Of a stretch of DNA of 64,000 bases, positions 55,554 through 64,000 are shown piece by piece. Where the stretch lies: NCBI RefSeq assembly GCF_001676875.1, contig NZ_JYKA01000022.1:1-64000 (forward strand), read 5' to 3'. The notes below the pieces were generated by a model that saw only the letters and a program-made list of their open reading frames with translations, made no database searches and was not told where the DNA came from. The position numbers and the translations under genes were made by a program. The stretch comes from Chromobacterium subtsugae. Its GTDB lineage: Bacteria > Pseudomonadota > Gammaproteobacteria > Burkholderiales > Chromobacteriaceae. Positions within the stretch are counted from its first letter, which is position 1. Every line of letters starts with the position of its first letter.

Positions 55554-58500
55554 TCAGCTGCCCGACTTCACCTGGCCGGCCACAGTCTGGTTCTGGCTGC
55601 CGCGCTCGACATGGATCAGCGGCATCTGGCCGGAGGTGACATCCTTCACCGCCTGCTGGATGATGGCCGCCGGCGTGCCGTCCAGCTTGACGCCGCCGGC
55701 GCCGGTATAGCTGCTGGTCTGGATGTCGCTGGTTTCCACCTTGGCGTCGCCCAGGTTCACCTTGCCGCCGCTGGAGGCGATCTGGCCGCCGTTCAACTGC
55801 GCCTTGCCGCCCACCGCGAGATTGACGCCCTGGTCGCCGCTGATGGCGCTGACGCTGCCCACGCTGTTGTCGGTCTTGACGCTGACGTCGATCACGCCTG
55901 ACACCTGGGTGCCCTTGTCCTGCGGGTTCAGCAGCTTGTCCTTCAGCGTGCTGCCGGCCTGCTGCCGCGCGCCGTCCACCAGGCCCGGCTTGGCATCTGC
56001 CGCTGCCGGAGCGCCCTGCACCTTGTCAGCCACCGCGTTCACCGCGTCAGTCGCCTTGTCCTTCACCGCGCCGGACAGCGGGCCGGCCACGGCCGCGGCC
56101 TGGTCCACCACGCTGGGGGCCTTGGCGTTGGAGCTGCTGACGTTCAGGCCCACTTCCACCTGGGTGCTGTTGTTGCGGTCCTGCTGGCTTTGCACCACCA
56201 CGTTGCCGCCGACGCTGCCGTCCACCTTGCCGCCGGCGATGTTGCCGCCAGCCAGCGTCAGTTGGCCATCGGCCTTTACGTTGACCTGGTCGCCCTTGAC
56301 CGTCGCGTTGGCGTTGGCCAGCTTGTCCTGCTGGTCCACCTTGACGTCGAAGCCGCCGTTCGCCTGGTAGGTCTTGCTCGCGCCGTCGGCCTTGGGCTGG
56401 CCGTTTTCCTTGGCCACGCTGCTGTTGCCGCCGCCGCCCAGGCTGGCGCTGGCGCTCCAGTCGTTTTTCTGGCTGCTGTTCTGCGCCGATTGCAGGCTGA
56501 TGCCGCCGTTATCGGCCGTCAGGCCGACCGTCTTGCCGCCCAATTGGCTGCCTTGCAGCTGGATGGCGTTGTTGCCGGTCGCGCCGGCGGCCACGCTCAG
56601 CGCGCCGCCGCTGCTCACCTGCGCGCCCGACTGGCTGGCGCTGCTTTCGTTCTGGCTGGACAGCTGCACGCCGCCGCCGACATTGAAGCCCTGGCCGGAC
56701 GCGTCCTTGCCCTTGCTGTTGTTGCCGCCGGCGTTGACGTTGAAGCCCCAGCCGCTGCCGGTTTTGCTGTCGTTGCCGGTAGCGGCCTGCAGGCTCACCT
56801 TGCCGTCGGACTGCAGCTTGACGTCGCCGCCGCTCTGCAGGCTGCCGCCTTGCACGGTCAGGCCGTTGCCGGCGGTCAGCGCGATGCCGCCGGCCGACTG
56901 CACCGAACCTGTCGCCGCCTGGCTGCTGGCCGCCTGGCTTTGCTGATTGCCCACCGCCAGATTGCCGCTGCCGCCCAGCTTGCTGCCGCCGTCGATCGGG
57001 CTGGTGCTGATGCCCAGGCCGACGTCTACCTTCACATCATGCTGCTGGCTGCTGCTGGTGTTGTTGGCCTGGGAGAGCGTCAGCTTGCCGCCGGTTTGGA
57101 TAGCGGCCTGGCCGCTGCCGCCGTTGATGGCCGCGCCCTGGTAGCTGGCGTCGTTGTTCACCTGGATGCTGACGCCGCCGGCGGACTGGATGGCGCCGGT
57201 CACCGCGTTGCTGGACGCGCTCTGGCTGTTGCTGTAGCTGCCCTGGCCGCTGCCCTTGACGTTCACGTCCTGGCCGGTGGTGGTGTAGACGCGCACGCTG
57301 GCGCCGCCTTCGCTGGCCTGGCTGCTCTGGGTTTGGCTATTCGCCGCCGCCGTCATCTGGTGGCTGTCGGCGCTGATGCTCACCTGGCCCTGGGTCGCCT
57401 GGTATTGCGTCGCCTGGTCCTTCAAGGCGCCGCTCGCGGCCACGTTGATGGCCGAACCGGCGATGCTGGTGGCCTGCGCCGCGCTACTCTGGCTTTGCGA
57501 GCTGGCGCTGCCGCCGATGGCGCCGATGTCCACGCCCAGGTTGGCCGCGCCCAGATTGGCCGCCTGGCCTGCCGCGCCGGCCACGTCGCCCTTGGCCACG
57601 CTGCCGCCGGCATTGGCGATCGGACGGGTGATGCCGCTGTAGTCGACATTGACGCCGACATCCACGCCCCAGTGGCTGGAAGTCTGCTGGGTGGACTGCT
57701 GGCTGACGGCCGCCTGGTTGCTGACGTCGCCGGCGGCGATGGTCACCGCGCCGCCCGCCTTGATCTGCGTGCCCTGGTTCTGCAGCGCGCCCATGCCGTT
57801 GCCGGCGGTGATGTCCAGCTTGCCGCCGGTCTTCACTTCGGAAACTTGCGCCGCGCTGCCGTCCGCCACCGTGCGGCTGCTGTTCTGGCCGAACTCGATG
57901 CCGGCGCCGGTCTTGTCCAGGCCGCCGGTCAGATAGAGGCCGCCGCCGCTGACGGTGGTGGAACTATCGTTGTGGCTGGCGCTCTGCGCCGCGTTGAGGC
58001 TGACATTCTGGCCGGACAGGCTGGCGTCGCCGGCGGTTTCCAGCTTGGAGCCGCTCAGGCTCAGGTCGTTGCCCGCCGCCAGCTTGACGCTGCCGCCGGA
58101 CAATTGCGAACCGGTCTGGCTGGTCTGGTCCAGCTGCTGGCTGGTGCTGGTGTTTTCCAGCCGCACGCCGCCGCGGTATTGCTTGTCGCCGGTCTCGGCG
58201 CCGACGCCGCGCAGCGCCAGCTGGCTGTCCTGCGACTGATTGTGCGTTTCAGCGGCCTGGCTGGCCACCTTGATGTCGCCCACCGCCTGGATGTTCAGCG
58301 CCTGCGCCGCCTTCACCAGGCTGCCGGTCACCGCCACGTCGCCGGCGGAGAGCAGCTGCAGGTCGGCGTCGGACTTCAGCGCAGAACCGACCGCGGTCTC
58401 TTGGCTGGTGCTGCCCTTGCTGGCGCTGCTGGTGATGTTGAAGGCGGTGCCGGTGCGCTGGTCGGTGCGGGTCTGGGCCAGGTCCAGCGCGCTGTCGATG

Positions 58501-60350
58501 ACCACGCCGCCGGACTGGGTCTTGGCGTAGGCGCCCTGCGTTCCCTTGGCCTGGCTGCCATTGATGGCGATGCCGGCGTCGCCGTTGATGAACAGCTTGC
58601 CGCCGGCGTTGACCGCGCTGCCGGTGTTGACGGTGGCGCTGTCGCTGTTGTTCTGGTTGCCGCCGCCGCCGATGCCGCCCCAATAGGTTTTGCCGTTCTG
58701 GGTGCTGCTGCTGTTGGCGCTGGTCTGCGTCGCCAGCGTGGTCTTGCCCTGAGCGGACAGCACGGCGTCGCCGCCGGATTTCAATACCGCCGCCTGGGCG
58801 GCGATGTCGCCGCTGGCGGTGACGCCCAGCGCGTTGCCGGCGCGCAGCTGGCTTTGCACCAGCCGCTGCTGGCTGCTGCTGTTGTTCCAGCTGCCGGTTT
58901 CCAGCGCCGCGCCGTCGTTCTTGCGGTTGCCGACGTCGCTGCTGCTATCGGTTTCCAGCAGCGCCGACAATTTCACGTCGCCGGTCGCCGACAGTTTGAG
59001 GTTGTTCCCGGCGTCCACGCTGGCGCCGGCGATGCTGGCGCCGCCAGCCGTGGCGTTCAGTTCGACATCATGCTGCGCCTTGATGCGCGCCACCGATTGC
59101 GCCTGGGTGACGCTGCTCTTGTCCTGGTTGTAGGCCCAGGAGTTCTTCCAGGCGTGGTCGCTGCTGCTGGCGCTGCTCTCGGCCAGCTGGCCGTCGAGAT
59201 TCAGGCTGCCCGCGCTCAGCTTCACGTCCTGGCCCTGGATGTCGGCCGCGCCGACGTGGGCATTGCCCGCGGCCTTAATCGACACATCGTCGCCCTGCAG
59301 CGACGCGCGCTTGACGCTGCTGTCGGTCTTGCTGGAGGCGCTGCTGCTCTCGCCGGTCTTCCAGATGAACCAGCTTTCGTCGTGCTTGCTGTCCTTGCCG
59401 GTTTCGCTGTCCACCCGGCCGGAGATATCCACGCTGGCGCCGTCCAGCGCCAGCTGCTTGCCCTTGAGCTGGGCGGCCTGCACCGCCAGCGCGCCGGCCG
59501 AGCGGATGCTCAGCTCGTCGCCGCCGGCCAGGTTGCCGCCGACATTGACGCCGGCGCCGGCCGCGGTGCTGACGATATTGATGCGGCCGGCCTGCATCGC
59601 GCCGAGGAAATAGCTGTCCAGATTGCCCACGCCTTGCGGAGCCGGCGCGGTCGCCGTGACCTGGCCGCTGGCGTAATCGACGGTGTTGAAGCCGGCGCGC
59701 GCGCGGATGGCGTCGGCGGCCGAGACATTGGCGCGTACATCCAGCCGCGGCGCGATCAGGTCCAGCACGTTGACGCCGGACGCGCCGCCGCCGGCGATGC
59801 TCAGCGCGTTGCCGTTATTGGCGGCCTGCAGCGAGGCGATGGCGCCGTCCTGCAGATTGGCGCCGCCGACCACCAGCGACGCGCGCGGGATGTTGATGAA
59901 GCCGCAGCCGTTGCAGGCGATGCCGTTGGGGTTGGCCAGCACGTAGTCGGCGGCCTTGCCGAACACTTCCTGCTTGCCCAGCAGCAACGACGGATTGCGG
60001 CTGACCACTTCGTTGAGGATCACGCTGGCCTGGTTGCCGCCCAGCTGGGCATTGGCGCCAAGCTGGCCGGCCAGTTGCGACTGGCCCGCCTGCAGCGAGT
60101 TGTTGAATACCGCGCCGGGCTTGCCGACGTTGAAATCCTGGTATTGGTTATGCGACACGCCGGCCGCGCTTGGCGCCACGATATTGATCACCTGCGCGCC
60201 GTTGCCGGCGGTGGAAACCTGCGGCTGCGCGCCGCTGCCGCCCGCCGCGGTGATGCCGCCGGCCAGGCTGGCGTCGGCCAATACGAAAGCCAGCGTCAAT
60301 GCCGCGGCTACCTTGCCGGTTACGGACAAGTCGAACTTTGTTCTTTTCAT
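55554..60350 (-). CDS. Two-partner-secreted filamentous-haemagglutinin-like exoprotein (TpsA)
   Basis: 1598 residues. Signal peptide (1-31) and a TPS secretion domain (about 40-290) with hallmark segments AQVINIVAP, HNQYQDFNV, VFNNSL, ILNEVVSRNPSLL, VLANPNGIACNGCGF. The rest is made of haemagglutinin-type repeats rich in Gly, Ser, Gln and Asn, typical of a beta-helical stalk. There is no VENN motif and no distinct toxin-like C-terminus; the tail remains repeat-like. Likely roles are adhesion, biofilm or autoaggregation. The start at 60350 gives six bases to GAGGGG; two further ATGs directly upstream are possible. The partner transporter gene lies upstream. Confidence 0.93.
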   Translation of the reverse strand: MKRTKFDLSVTGKVAAALTLAFVLADASLAGGITAAGGSGAQPQVSTAGNGAQVINIVAPSAAGVSHNQYQDFNVGKPGAVFNNSLQAGQSQLAGQLGANAQLGGNQASVILNEVVSRNPSLLLGKQEVFGKAADYVLANPNGIACNGCGFINIPRASLVVGGANLQDGAIASLQAANNGNALSIAGGGASGVNVLDLIAPRLDVRANVSAADAIRARAGFNTVDYASGQVTATAPAPQGVGNLDSYFLGAMQAGRINIVSTAAGAGVNVGGNLAGGDELSIRSAGALAVQAAQLKGKQLALDGASVDISGRVDSETGKDSKHDESWFIWKTGESSSASSKTDSSVKRASLQGDDVSIKAAGNAHVGAADIQGQDVKLSAGSLNLDGQLAESSASSSDHAWKNSWAYNQDKSSVTQAQSVARIKAQHDVELNATAGGASIAGASVDAGNNLKLSATGDVKLSALLETDSSSDVGNRKNDGAALETGSWNNSSSQQRLVQSQLRAGNALGVTASGDIAAQAAVLKSGGDAVLSAQGKTTLATQTSANSSSTQNGKTYWGGIGGGGNQNNSDSATVNTGSAVNAGGKLFINGDAGIAINGSQAKGTQGAYAKTQSGGVVIDSALDLAQTRTDQRTGTAFNITSSASKGSTSQETAVGSALKSDADLQLLSAGDVAVTGSLVKAAQALNIQAVGDIKVASQAAETHNQSQDSQLALRGVGAETGDKQYRGGVRLENTSTSQQLDQTSQTGSQLSGGSVKLAAGNDLSLSGSKLETAGDASLSGQNVSLNAAQSASHNDSSTTVSGGGLYLTGGLDKTGAGIEFGQNSSRTVADGSAAQVSEVKTGGKLDITAGNGMGALQNQGTQIKAGGAVTIAAGDVSNQAAVSQQSTQQTSSHWGVDVGVNVDYSGITRPIANAGGSVAKGDVAGAAGQAANLGAANLGVDIGAIGGSASSQSQSSAAQATSIAGSAINVAASGALKDQATQYQATQGQVSISADSHQMTAAANSQTQSSQASEGGASVRVYTTTGQDVNVKGSGQGSYSNSQSASSNAVTGAIQSAGGVSIQVNNDASYQGAAINGGSGQAAIQTGGKLTLSQANNTSSSQQHDVKVDVGLGISTSPIDGGSKLGGSGNLAVGNQQSQAASSQAATGSVQSAGGIALTAGNGLTVQGGSLQSGGDVKLQSDGKVSLQAATGNDSKTGSGWGFNVNAGGNNSKGKDASGQGFNVGGGVQLSSQNESSASQSGAQVSSGGALSVAAGATGNNAIQLQGSQLGGKTVGLTADNGGISLQSAQNSSQKNDWSASASLGGGGNSSVAKENGQPKADGASKTYQANGGFDVKVDQQDKLANANATVKGDQVNVKADGQLTLAGGNIAGGKVDGSVGGNVVVQSQQDRNNSTQVEVGLNVSSSNAKAPSVVDQAAAVAGPLSGAVKDKATDAVNAVADKVQGAPAAADAKPGLVDGARQQAGSTLKDKLLNPQDKGTQVSGVIDVSVKTDNSVGSVSAISGDQGVNLAVGGKAQLNGGQIASSGGKVNLGDAKVETSDIQTSSYTGAGGVKLDGTPAAIIQQAVKDVTSGQMPLIHVERGSQNQTVAGQVKSGS

Positions 60351-60413
60351 CATCATCCCCTCGAAACCAAAATCACAGCCGCGCGACACAGGGCGCCACC
60401 ATTAAAACAACCG

Positions 60414-60447
60414 TTTGATTTGGAATCTAAGGTTTTTTTAAATCAAA
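60414..60447. promoter_or_regulatory. AT-rich inverted repeat between tpsB and tpsA
   Basis: TTTGATTT (60414-60421) and AAATCAAA (60440-60447) around an 18-base loop, in the 162-base AT-rich gap before tpsA. It may hold a separate tpsA promoter or regulator site. Confidence 0.35.
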
Positions 60448-60512
60448 TCAATTGAAATACTTATTCACAACATTCTTAAGATTGTTTTCGTTTCATTTAC
60501 ACCACGCCCCGC

Positions 60513-62189
60513 TCACCACTGCCAGTTCAGCCGCGCGAACAGGATGTGGCCTTCGGCCTGCCAGGAGGCCGGCTTGTACAACGGCCGGCTGTAGTCCAGG
60601 TCCAGCGTCAGGCCGCCGCGCCCCAGCGTCGCCCCCGTCGCCAGGCCGGCGATGTCCTGCCAGGCATCCTGGCTGCCGCGTTGCAGCACCCTGCCGCCAT
60701 CCAGCCCGATGCGCGGCGTCAGCGTGACCCCGCCGTACTGCAGCCGCCGGGACAAGGTATTGCGCCAATACCAACCGGTCTCCGCCACCAGCGAATTGTT
60801 GCGAAAGCCGCGCACCGCGCTGGCGTCGGCGATGTCCAATTGCTCGACGCCGGGCAGGCGGTCGCGGCTGGCCTGGCCGGACAGCGCGCTTTGCCACTGG
60901 TACGGCCCGCCGGGCAAGGCCAGCGTCTGGTACCAGGCCAGGCTCAGCTTCAGCTTGCTGAACTGCGGATTGGGCGCGCCCGGATGAATGGCGTCGGGCG
61001 CGTCCGCGCCCAGCCAGCGCATGCCGCGCTGCAGGCTGCCATCCAGTTGCAGCAGGCCGGACGGCAGGATGCGCATCTGCGACAGCCCCGCCTCCAGCAC
61101 TGTCAGATTGGGGCTGCTGACGCCCAGCTCTACGTCCTGGAACAAATTGCGCACCCGTTTCTGCACCAACTGCAGGTCGGCGCTCAGCACCCGGGTCTGG
61201 TCGCGCGACAACACCCGGTCCAGCCGCAGCCCGGTTTGCGCCGTTTCGCCGGACAACTGCGCCACGCGGGACTGCAGCTGCTGCGGATTGAGATAGTCGG
61301 AACGGCTGGCGAAGACGCTGAACGTCCAGTAACCGTAAGGCAGCGAATAAAACAGCGACTCGCTGCGGCTGTGCCTTACCTCCTGCCGCTCGCCGGTGGT
61401 CTGCGCCGACAGGCTGAGCAAATCGCTCCAACCGGCGGGATTGTCCCAGCCCAGGCTGACGCCGGCCTGCAGACGCCCGGTCGACTCGCGGCCGGCGTTG
61501 TCCAGCGTCAGCCCGCCCGACCAGCGGGAGTCGGGCTGGTTGCGCAATTGGATGATGGTGTCGCCGACGCGCTCGCCCGGCAGCACATCCACCGTCGCGT
61601 GGTTGGAGCGCAAGCGGTTGGCCTGATCCAGCCCCTGGTCCAGGTCGTGCACGTTCAGCGGCTGCCCCGCCATGCCGGGAAACAGGTTGGCCACGCGCAG
61701 GCTGGCGTCGTCGCTGCGGATAGCCGCCACCTTGCCCTCCTCCACGCGCAGCGTCAGCACGCCGCGCTCGTCCGGCCCCTCCGCCAGCACCCGGGCGGCG
61801 ATGTAGCCGCGCCGCAGGTACAGCGCGGTCAGCGCGCGGCTGAAGCGATTGATTTCAGCCAGATCCAGGCAATCGCCATGCGGCAGGCCCAAGGCGTTGA
61901 CGTCTTCCCGCGACAGCAGGGAAATGCCCGCCAGCCGCAGCCCCTTGACCGGCAGGCAATCGCGCCCGCTCAGCACCGGCGCCTGCGGACTGGCGACTTC
62001 GCTGCCGCCGCTCTGGATCTGCCGCAGCCGCTGCTGCTGGATCAGGTCGTCGAAACGCCGGCTATTGTCCTGCAGCAGGCGGCGCGCGTCGGCGCCGTCG
62101 CGCAAGTCGGGCGGGATCGGCGGCGCGTCGGCCCAGGCGGGCAAGGCGCAGGCCAGCAACAGGCCCAGCGCGGTACGGGAAGGATTCAT
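60513..62189 (-). CDS. Two-partner secretion outer-membrane transporter (TpsB, FhaC/ShlB family)
   Basis: 558 residues. Signal peptide (1-20), N-terminal linker rich in Gln and Arg, two POTRA domains (about 75-225) and a 16-strand barrel. The Omp85-superfamily L6 motif appears as VRGFRNNSL. It moves TpsA across the outer membrane using the POTRA domains to recognise the TPS domain. It precedes tpsA on the same strand, the common order. Confidence 0.93.
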   Translation of the reverse strand: MNPSRTALGLLLACALPAWADAPPIPPDLRDGADARRLLQDNSRRFDDLIQQQRLRQIQSGGSEVASPQAPVLSGRDCLPVKGLRLAGISLLSREDVNALGLPHGDCLDLAEINRFSRALTALYLRRGYIAARVLAEGPDERGVLTLRVEEGKVAAIRSDDASLRVANLFPGMAGQPLNVHDLDQGLDQANRLRSNHATVDVLPGERVGDTIIQLRNQPDSRWSGGLTLDNAGRESTGRLQAGVSLGWDNPAGWSDLLSLSAQTTGERQEVRHSRSESLFYSLPYGYWTFSVFASRSDYLNPQQLQSRVAQLSGETAQTGLRLDRVLSRDQTRVLSADLQLVQKRVRNLFQDVELGVSSPNLTVLEAGLSQMRILPSGLLQLDGSLQRGMRWLGADAPDAIHPGAPNPQFSKLKLSLAWYQTLALPGGPYQWQSALSGQASRDRLPGVEQLDIADASAVRGFRNNSLVAETGWYWRNTLSRRLQYGGVTLTPRIGLDGGRVLQRGSQDAWQDIAGLATGATLGRGGLTLDLDYSRPLYKPASWQAEGHILFARLNWQW

Positions 62190-62399
62190 CGCGGTTTATG
62201 GATTCTGCGCGGATTCGATGCGCGAACGCGGTCGAAACGCTGGTCGTTCGGATAAAAGCCAGCCATTTAACCACAGCGCCCCGCGCCGGACATCCATGCC
62301 AGCCGGATGCGGCGGCATGCCAAACACGTATTTATACATATTTCATGGAAATCTCCCCGGCCTATGCTTGAAGTCTGGCCAATCTACTGGAGCCTTCCC

Positions 62400-63719
62400 A
62401 TGTGGTTTGCAGGCAACAAGATGATCCATCAGCTGGAAAACGCCACCGACGCCGCGCTGCGCGGCGAATCCGCGCCATGGCGCATCCACGGCAACGAGCG
62501 CTGGCGCGCGCTGGGAGAGAAACTATCCCGGGTATGGGAGGCGCGCGACCGCCAGATCAGCCAGGCCGACGAAGAGCGCCTGTCCACCACGCGGCAGCTC
62601 CAGCAACTGCAAGAGGCGCTGCTGGAGTCCGAGGAGCAGCTGGCGCTGGTCTCCACCCGCTTCGATCTGGTCAACCGCGCCGCCAGCGAGGGTTTGTGGG
62701 ACATGTCGGTGGTCGCGGGCGACCCGGTCAACCCGGACAATGTGTTCTGGTGGTCGCAGACGTTCCGCTCGCTGCTCGGTTTTTCCGACCAGCGCGATTT
62801 CCCCGATGTGCTAGGCAGCTGGGCCAACCGCCTGCACCCGGACGACAAGGCGCGCACGCTGGACGCCTTCGCCGCCCACCTGGGCGACCGCAGCGCCCAG
62901 ACCCCGTACGACATCGAGTACCGGCTGCAATGCAAGAACGGCGAATACCGCTGGTTCCGCGCCCGCGGCGCCACCTTGCGCGACGAGCGCGGCATCCCGC
63001 TGCGGGTGGCCGGCTCCTTGTCCGACATCACCGGACAGCGGCAGCAGCAATCGCTGCTGGAGCGGGCGATGACCCGCTTCGAGCTGGGCAGCGCCATGCA
63101 GGCCGACGGCTTATGGGACATGGAGGTGGACGCGGCCAACCCGGTCAGCGGCAACAACGCCTTCTGGTGGTCGCCGCAGTTCCGCCGCCAGTTGGGCTTC
63201 GACAGCGAGCACGAATTTCCCAACCTGCTGGAGAGCTGGTCCAGCCGCCTGCATCCTGAAGACAAGCAGCGGGTGCTGGCCGCCTTCGCCGCCCACCTGA
63301 ACGACCGCAGCGGCCAGACGCCTTACGATCTGGAATACCGGCTGCAATGCAAAAACGGCGAATACCACTGGTTCCGCGCCCGCGGCCAGACCCGGCGCGC
63401 CGCCGACGGCACGCCGCTGAGAGTGGTGGGCGCGCTGACCGACATCGACGCGGAAAAGCGCTCCGAGGCGCTGAACAGCGAAAGCCAGCAGCGCCAGCAA
63501 TTGGAAAAAAGCCTGAGCGAGATCGCCGCCATCGTCAGCACCATCCAGTCCATCGCCGATCAAACCAATCTATTGGCGCTGAACGCCGCGATAGAAGCCG
63601 CGCGCGCCGGCGAAACCGGCCGCGGCTTCGCGGTGGTGGCCGACGAGGTGCGCAAGCTGGCCGAGCGCACCCGCGACGCGACGCAAAGAGTGGAAAAACT
63701 GGTGGTGCAGCGCGGCTGA
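62400..63719 (+). CDS. Soluble double-PAS chemoreceptor with short signalling domain
   Basis: 439 residues, no membrane segment. After a helical N-terminus come two PAS domains of PAS_3 type (about 105-225 and 245-365) that are close copies of each other: both contain WW...F, SRLHP-D-K and [17 protein letters not shown]. The C-terminus is an MCP signalling region cut to the hairpin tip ([21 protein letters not shown]) of about 85 residues, much shorter than a full domain. It probably senses an intracellular cue and joins the chemoreceptor array. The ATG at 62400 has GGAG seven bases upstream. Confidence 0.9.
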   Translation: MWFAGNKMIHQLENATDAALRGESAPWRIHGNERWRALGEKLSRVWEARDRQISQADEERLSTTRQLQQLQEALLESEEQLALVSTRFDLVNRAASEGLWDMSVVAGDPVNPDNVFWWSQTFRSLLGFSDQRDFPDVLGSWANRLHPDDKARTLDAFAAHLGDRSAQTPYDIEYRLQCKNGEYRWFRARGATLRDERGIPLRVAGSLSDITGQRQQQSLLERAMTRFELGSAMQADGLWDMEVDAANPVSGNNAFWWSPQFRRQLGFDSEHEFPNLLESWSSRLHPEDKQRVLAAFAAHLNDRSGQTPYDLEYRLQCKNGEYHWFRARGQTRRAADGTPLRVVGALTDIDAEKRSEALNSESQQRQQLEKSLSEIAAIVSTIQSIADQTNLLALNAAIEAARAGETGRGFAVVADEVRKLAERTRDATQRVEKLVVQRG

Positions 63720-63734
63720 GCCTTGCCCGCGCAG

Positions 63735-63768
63735 CAAAAAAAAAGCCCGGCGCAAACGCCGGGCTTTG
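63735..63768. terminator. Bidirectional terminator between the chemoreceptor gene and alr
   Basis: AAAGCCCGGCG, loop CAAA, CGCCGGGCTTT, with a long A-run on the left for the minus strand. Confidence 0.9.
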
Positions 63769-63786
63769 TCTTAAGCCGCGCGAAGA

Positions 63787-64000
63787 TCAACGGTAGACGA
63801 AATGCGCGCGCTTGATATTGCACAAGGGCTCGTAGCCTATGGTGCCGGCCTGCGCCGCCACCTCGTTGACCGACACCGCGTCGCCCCACAGCTCCACCTC
63901 GCTGCCGACGCCGGCCTCCGGCAGATCGGTCAGATCCACCGTCAGCATGTCCATCGACACCCGGCCGATCAAGCGCGTGCGCTGGCCGTCCACCACGGCC
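63787..64000 (-). CDS. alr: Alanine racemase, C-terminal fragment (gene runs off the window)
   Basis: The last 70 codons are present. They contain the family C-terminal domain signature [16 protein letters not shown] with the catalytic Tyr region upstream not visible, followed by [26 protein letters not shown]. Alanine racemase makes D-Ala for peptidoglycan. Whether this is the Alr or DadX copy cannot be told from the fragment. Confidence 0.9.
   Translation of the reverse strand, partial: AVVDGQRTRLIGRVSMDMLTVDLTDLPEAGVGSEVELWGDAVSVNEVAAQAGTIGYEPLCNIKRAHFVYR

Noticed and set aside
55554-56200. Contact-dependent inhibition toxin at the TpsA C-terminus
   Set aside because: No VENN motif, no change in composition at the tail, and no small immunity gene follows; the next gene is a receiver protein behind a terminator.
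56190-60455. A 1421-codon open frame antisense to the TpsA gene
   Set aside because: It mirrors the repeat-rich coding strand; its product is Ala/Val/Leu/Gly/His/Arg-rich with no domain, and it has no ribosome binding site. The TpsA frame has a signal peptide and TPS motifs.

Overview
The window is a GC-rich stretch of a betaproteobacterial chromosome. Gene content and protein style (argS, gltX, rlmD, clpB, fliW, U32/TrhP, many chemoreceptor and two-component genes, a two-partner secretion pair, paired sedolisin proteases) fit the Neisseriales, most likely Chromobacterium or a close relative. That placement is inferred from protein character; no rRNA or species marker lies in the window. Genes are dense and mostly intact. 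I see no insertion sequence, prophage or CRISPR array. Long open frames antisense to real genes are common because of the GC bias and were left out.

Layout. 1-7.1 kb: a nutrient-acquisition block with the start of a TonB-like gene, a TonB-dependent receptor, and two tandem secreted sedolisin (S53) acid proteases transcribed divergently from the receptor. 7.2-10.8 kb: an FMN-binding HugZ/PNPOx-like protein, argS, and a metallo-beta-lactamase-fold hydrolase. 10.9-15.5 kb: a polyamine uptake operon potF-potH-potI followed by a predicted outer-membrane barrel protein; the ATPase gene potG is absent here. 16.1-19.2 kb: TrhP tRNA hydroxylation protein, an uncharacterised protein, a small membrane protein and a DUF455 ferritin-like protein. 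19.2-25.1 kb: a three-gene signalling operon (receiver + degenerate EAL, receiver + novel C-terminus, large hybrid histidine kinase).

25.4-31.2 kb: fliW-tag, clpB with a recognisable heat-shock promoter, and a dCache-type chemoreceptor. 31.4-34.7 kb: mnmC, an acyl-CoA thioesterase with a TTG start, a candidate structured RNA ending in a strong terminator, and crcB. 34.7-36.7 kb: a DyP-type peroxidase with a small partner gene. 36.7-42.8 kb: gltX, a LysE-type exporter divergent from a MocR regulator across a perfect palindrome, metY, and an L,D-transpeptidase. 43.2-51.1 kb: rlmD, nupC, a UPF0149 protein, uppP, a Nudix hydrolase, a membrane protein with purU, and folD.

51.2-52.0 kb: five tRNA genes (Pro-UGG, Arg-UCU and three identical His-GUG) with two clear promoters. 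52.4-55.5 kb: a GntR regulator with a palindromic operator, a LysR regulator divergent from a pirin, and a single-domain receiver. 55.5-62.2 kb: a two-partner secretion system, with transporter tpsB upstream of a 1598-residue filamentous-haemagglutinin-like exoprotein. The window ends with a soluble double-PAS chemoreceptor and the 3' end of an alanine racemase gene.

The points most worth follow-up are the 36-bp palindrome controlling lysE/mocR, the structured RNA before crcB, the ATPase-less pot operon, the signalling operon with a dead EAL domain, and the protease/TonB-receptor block.
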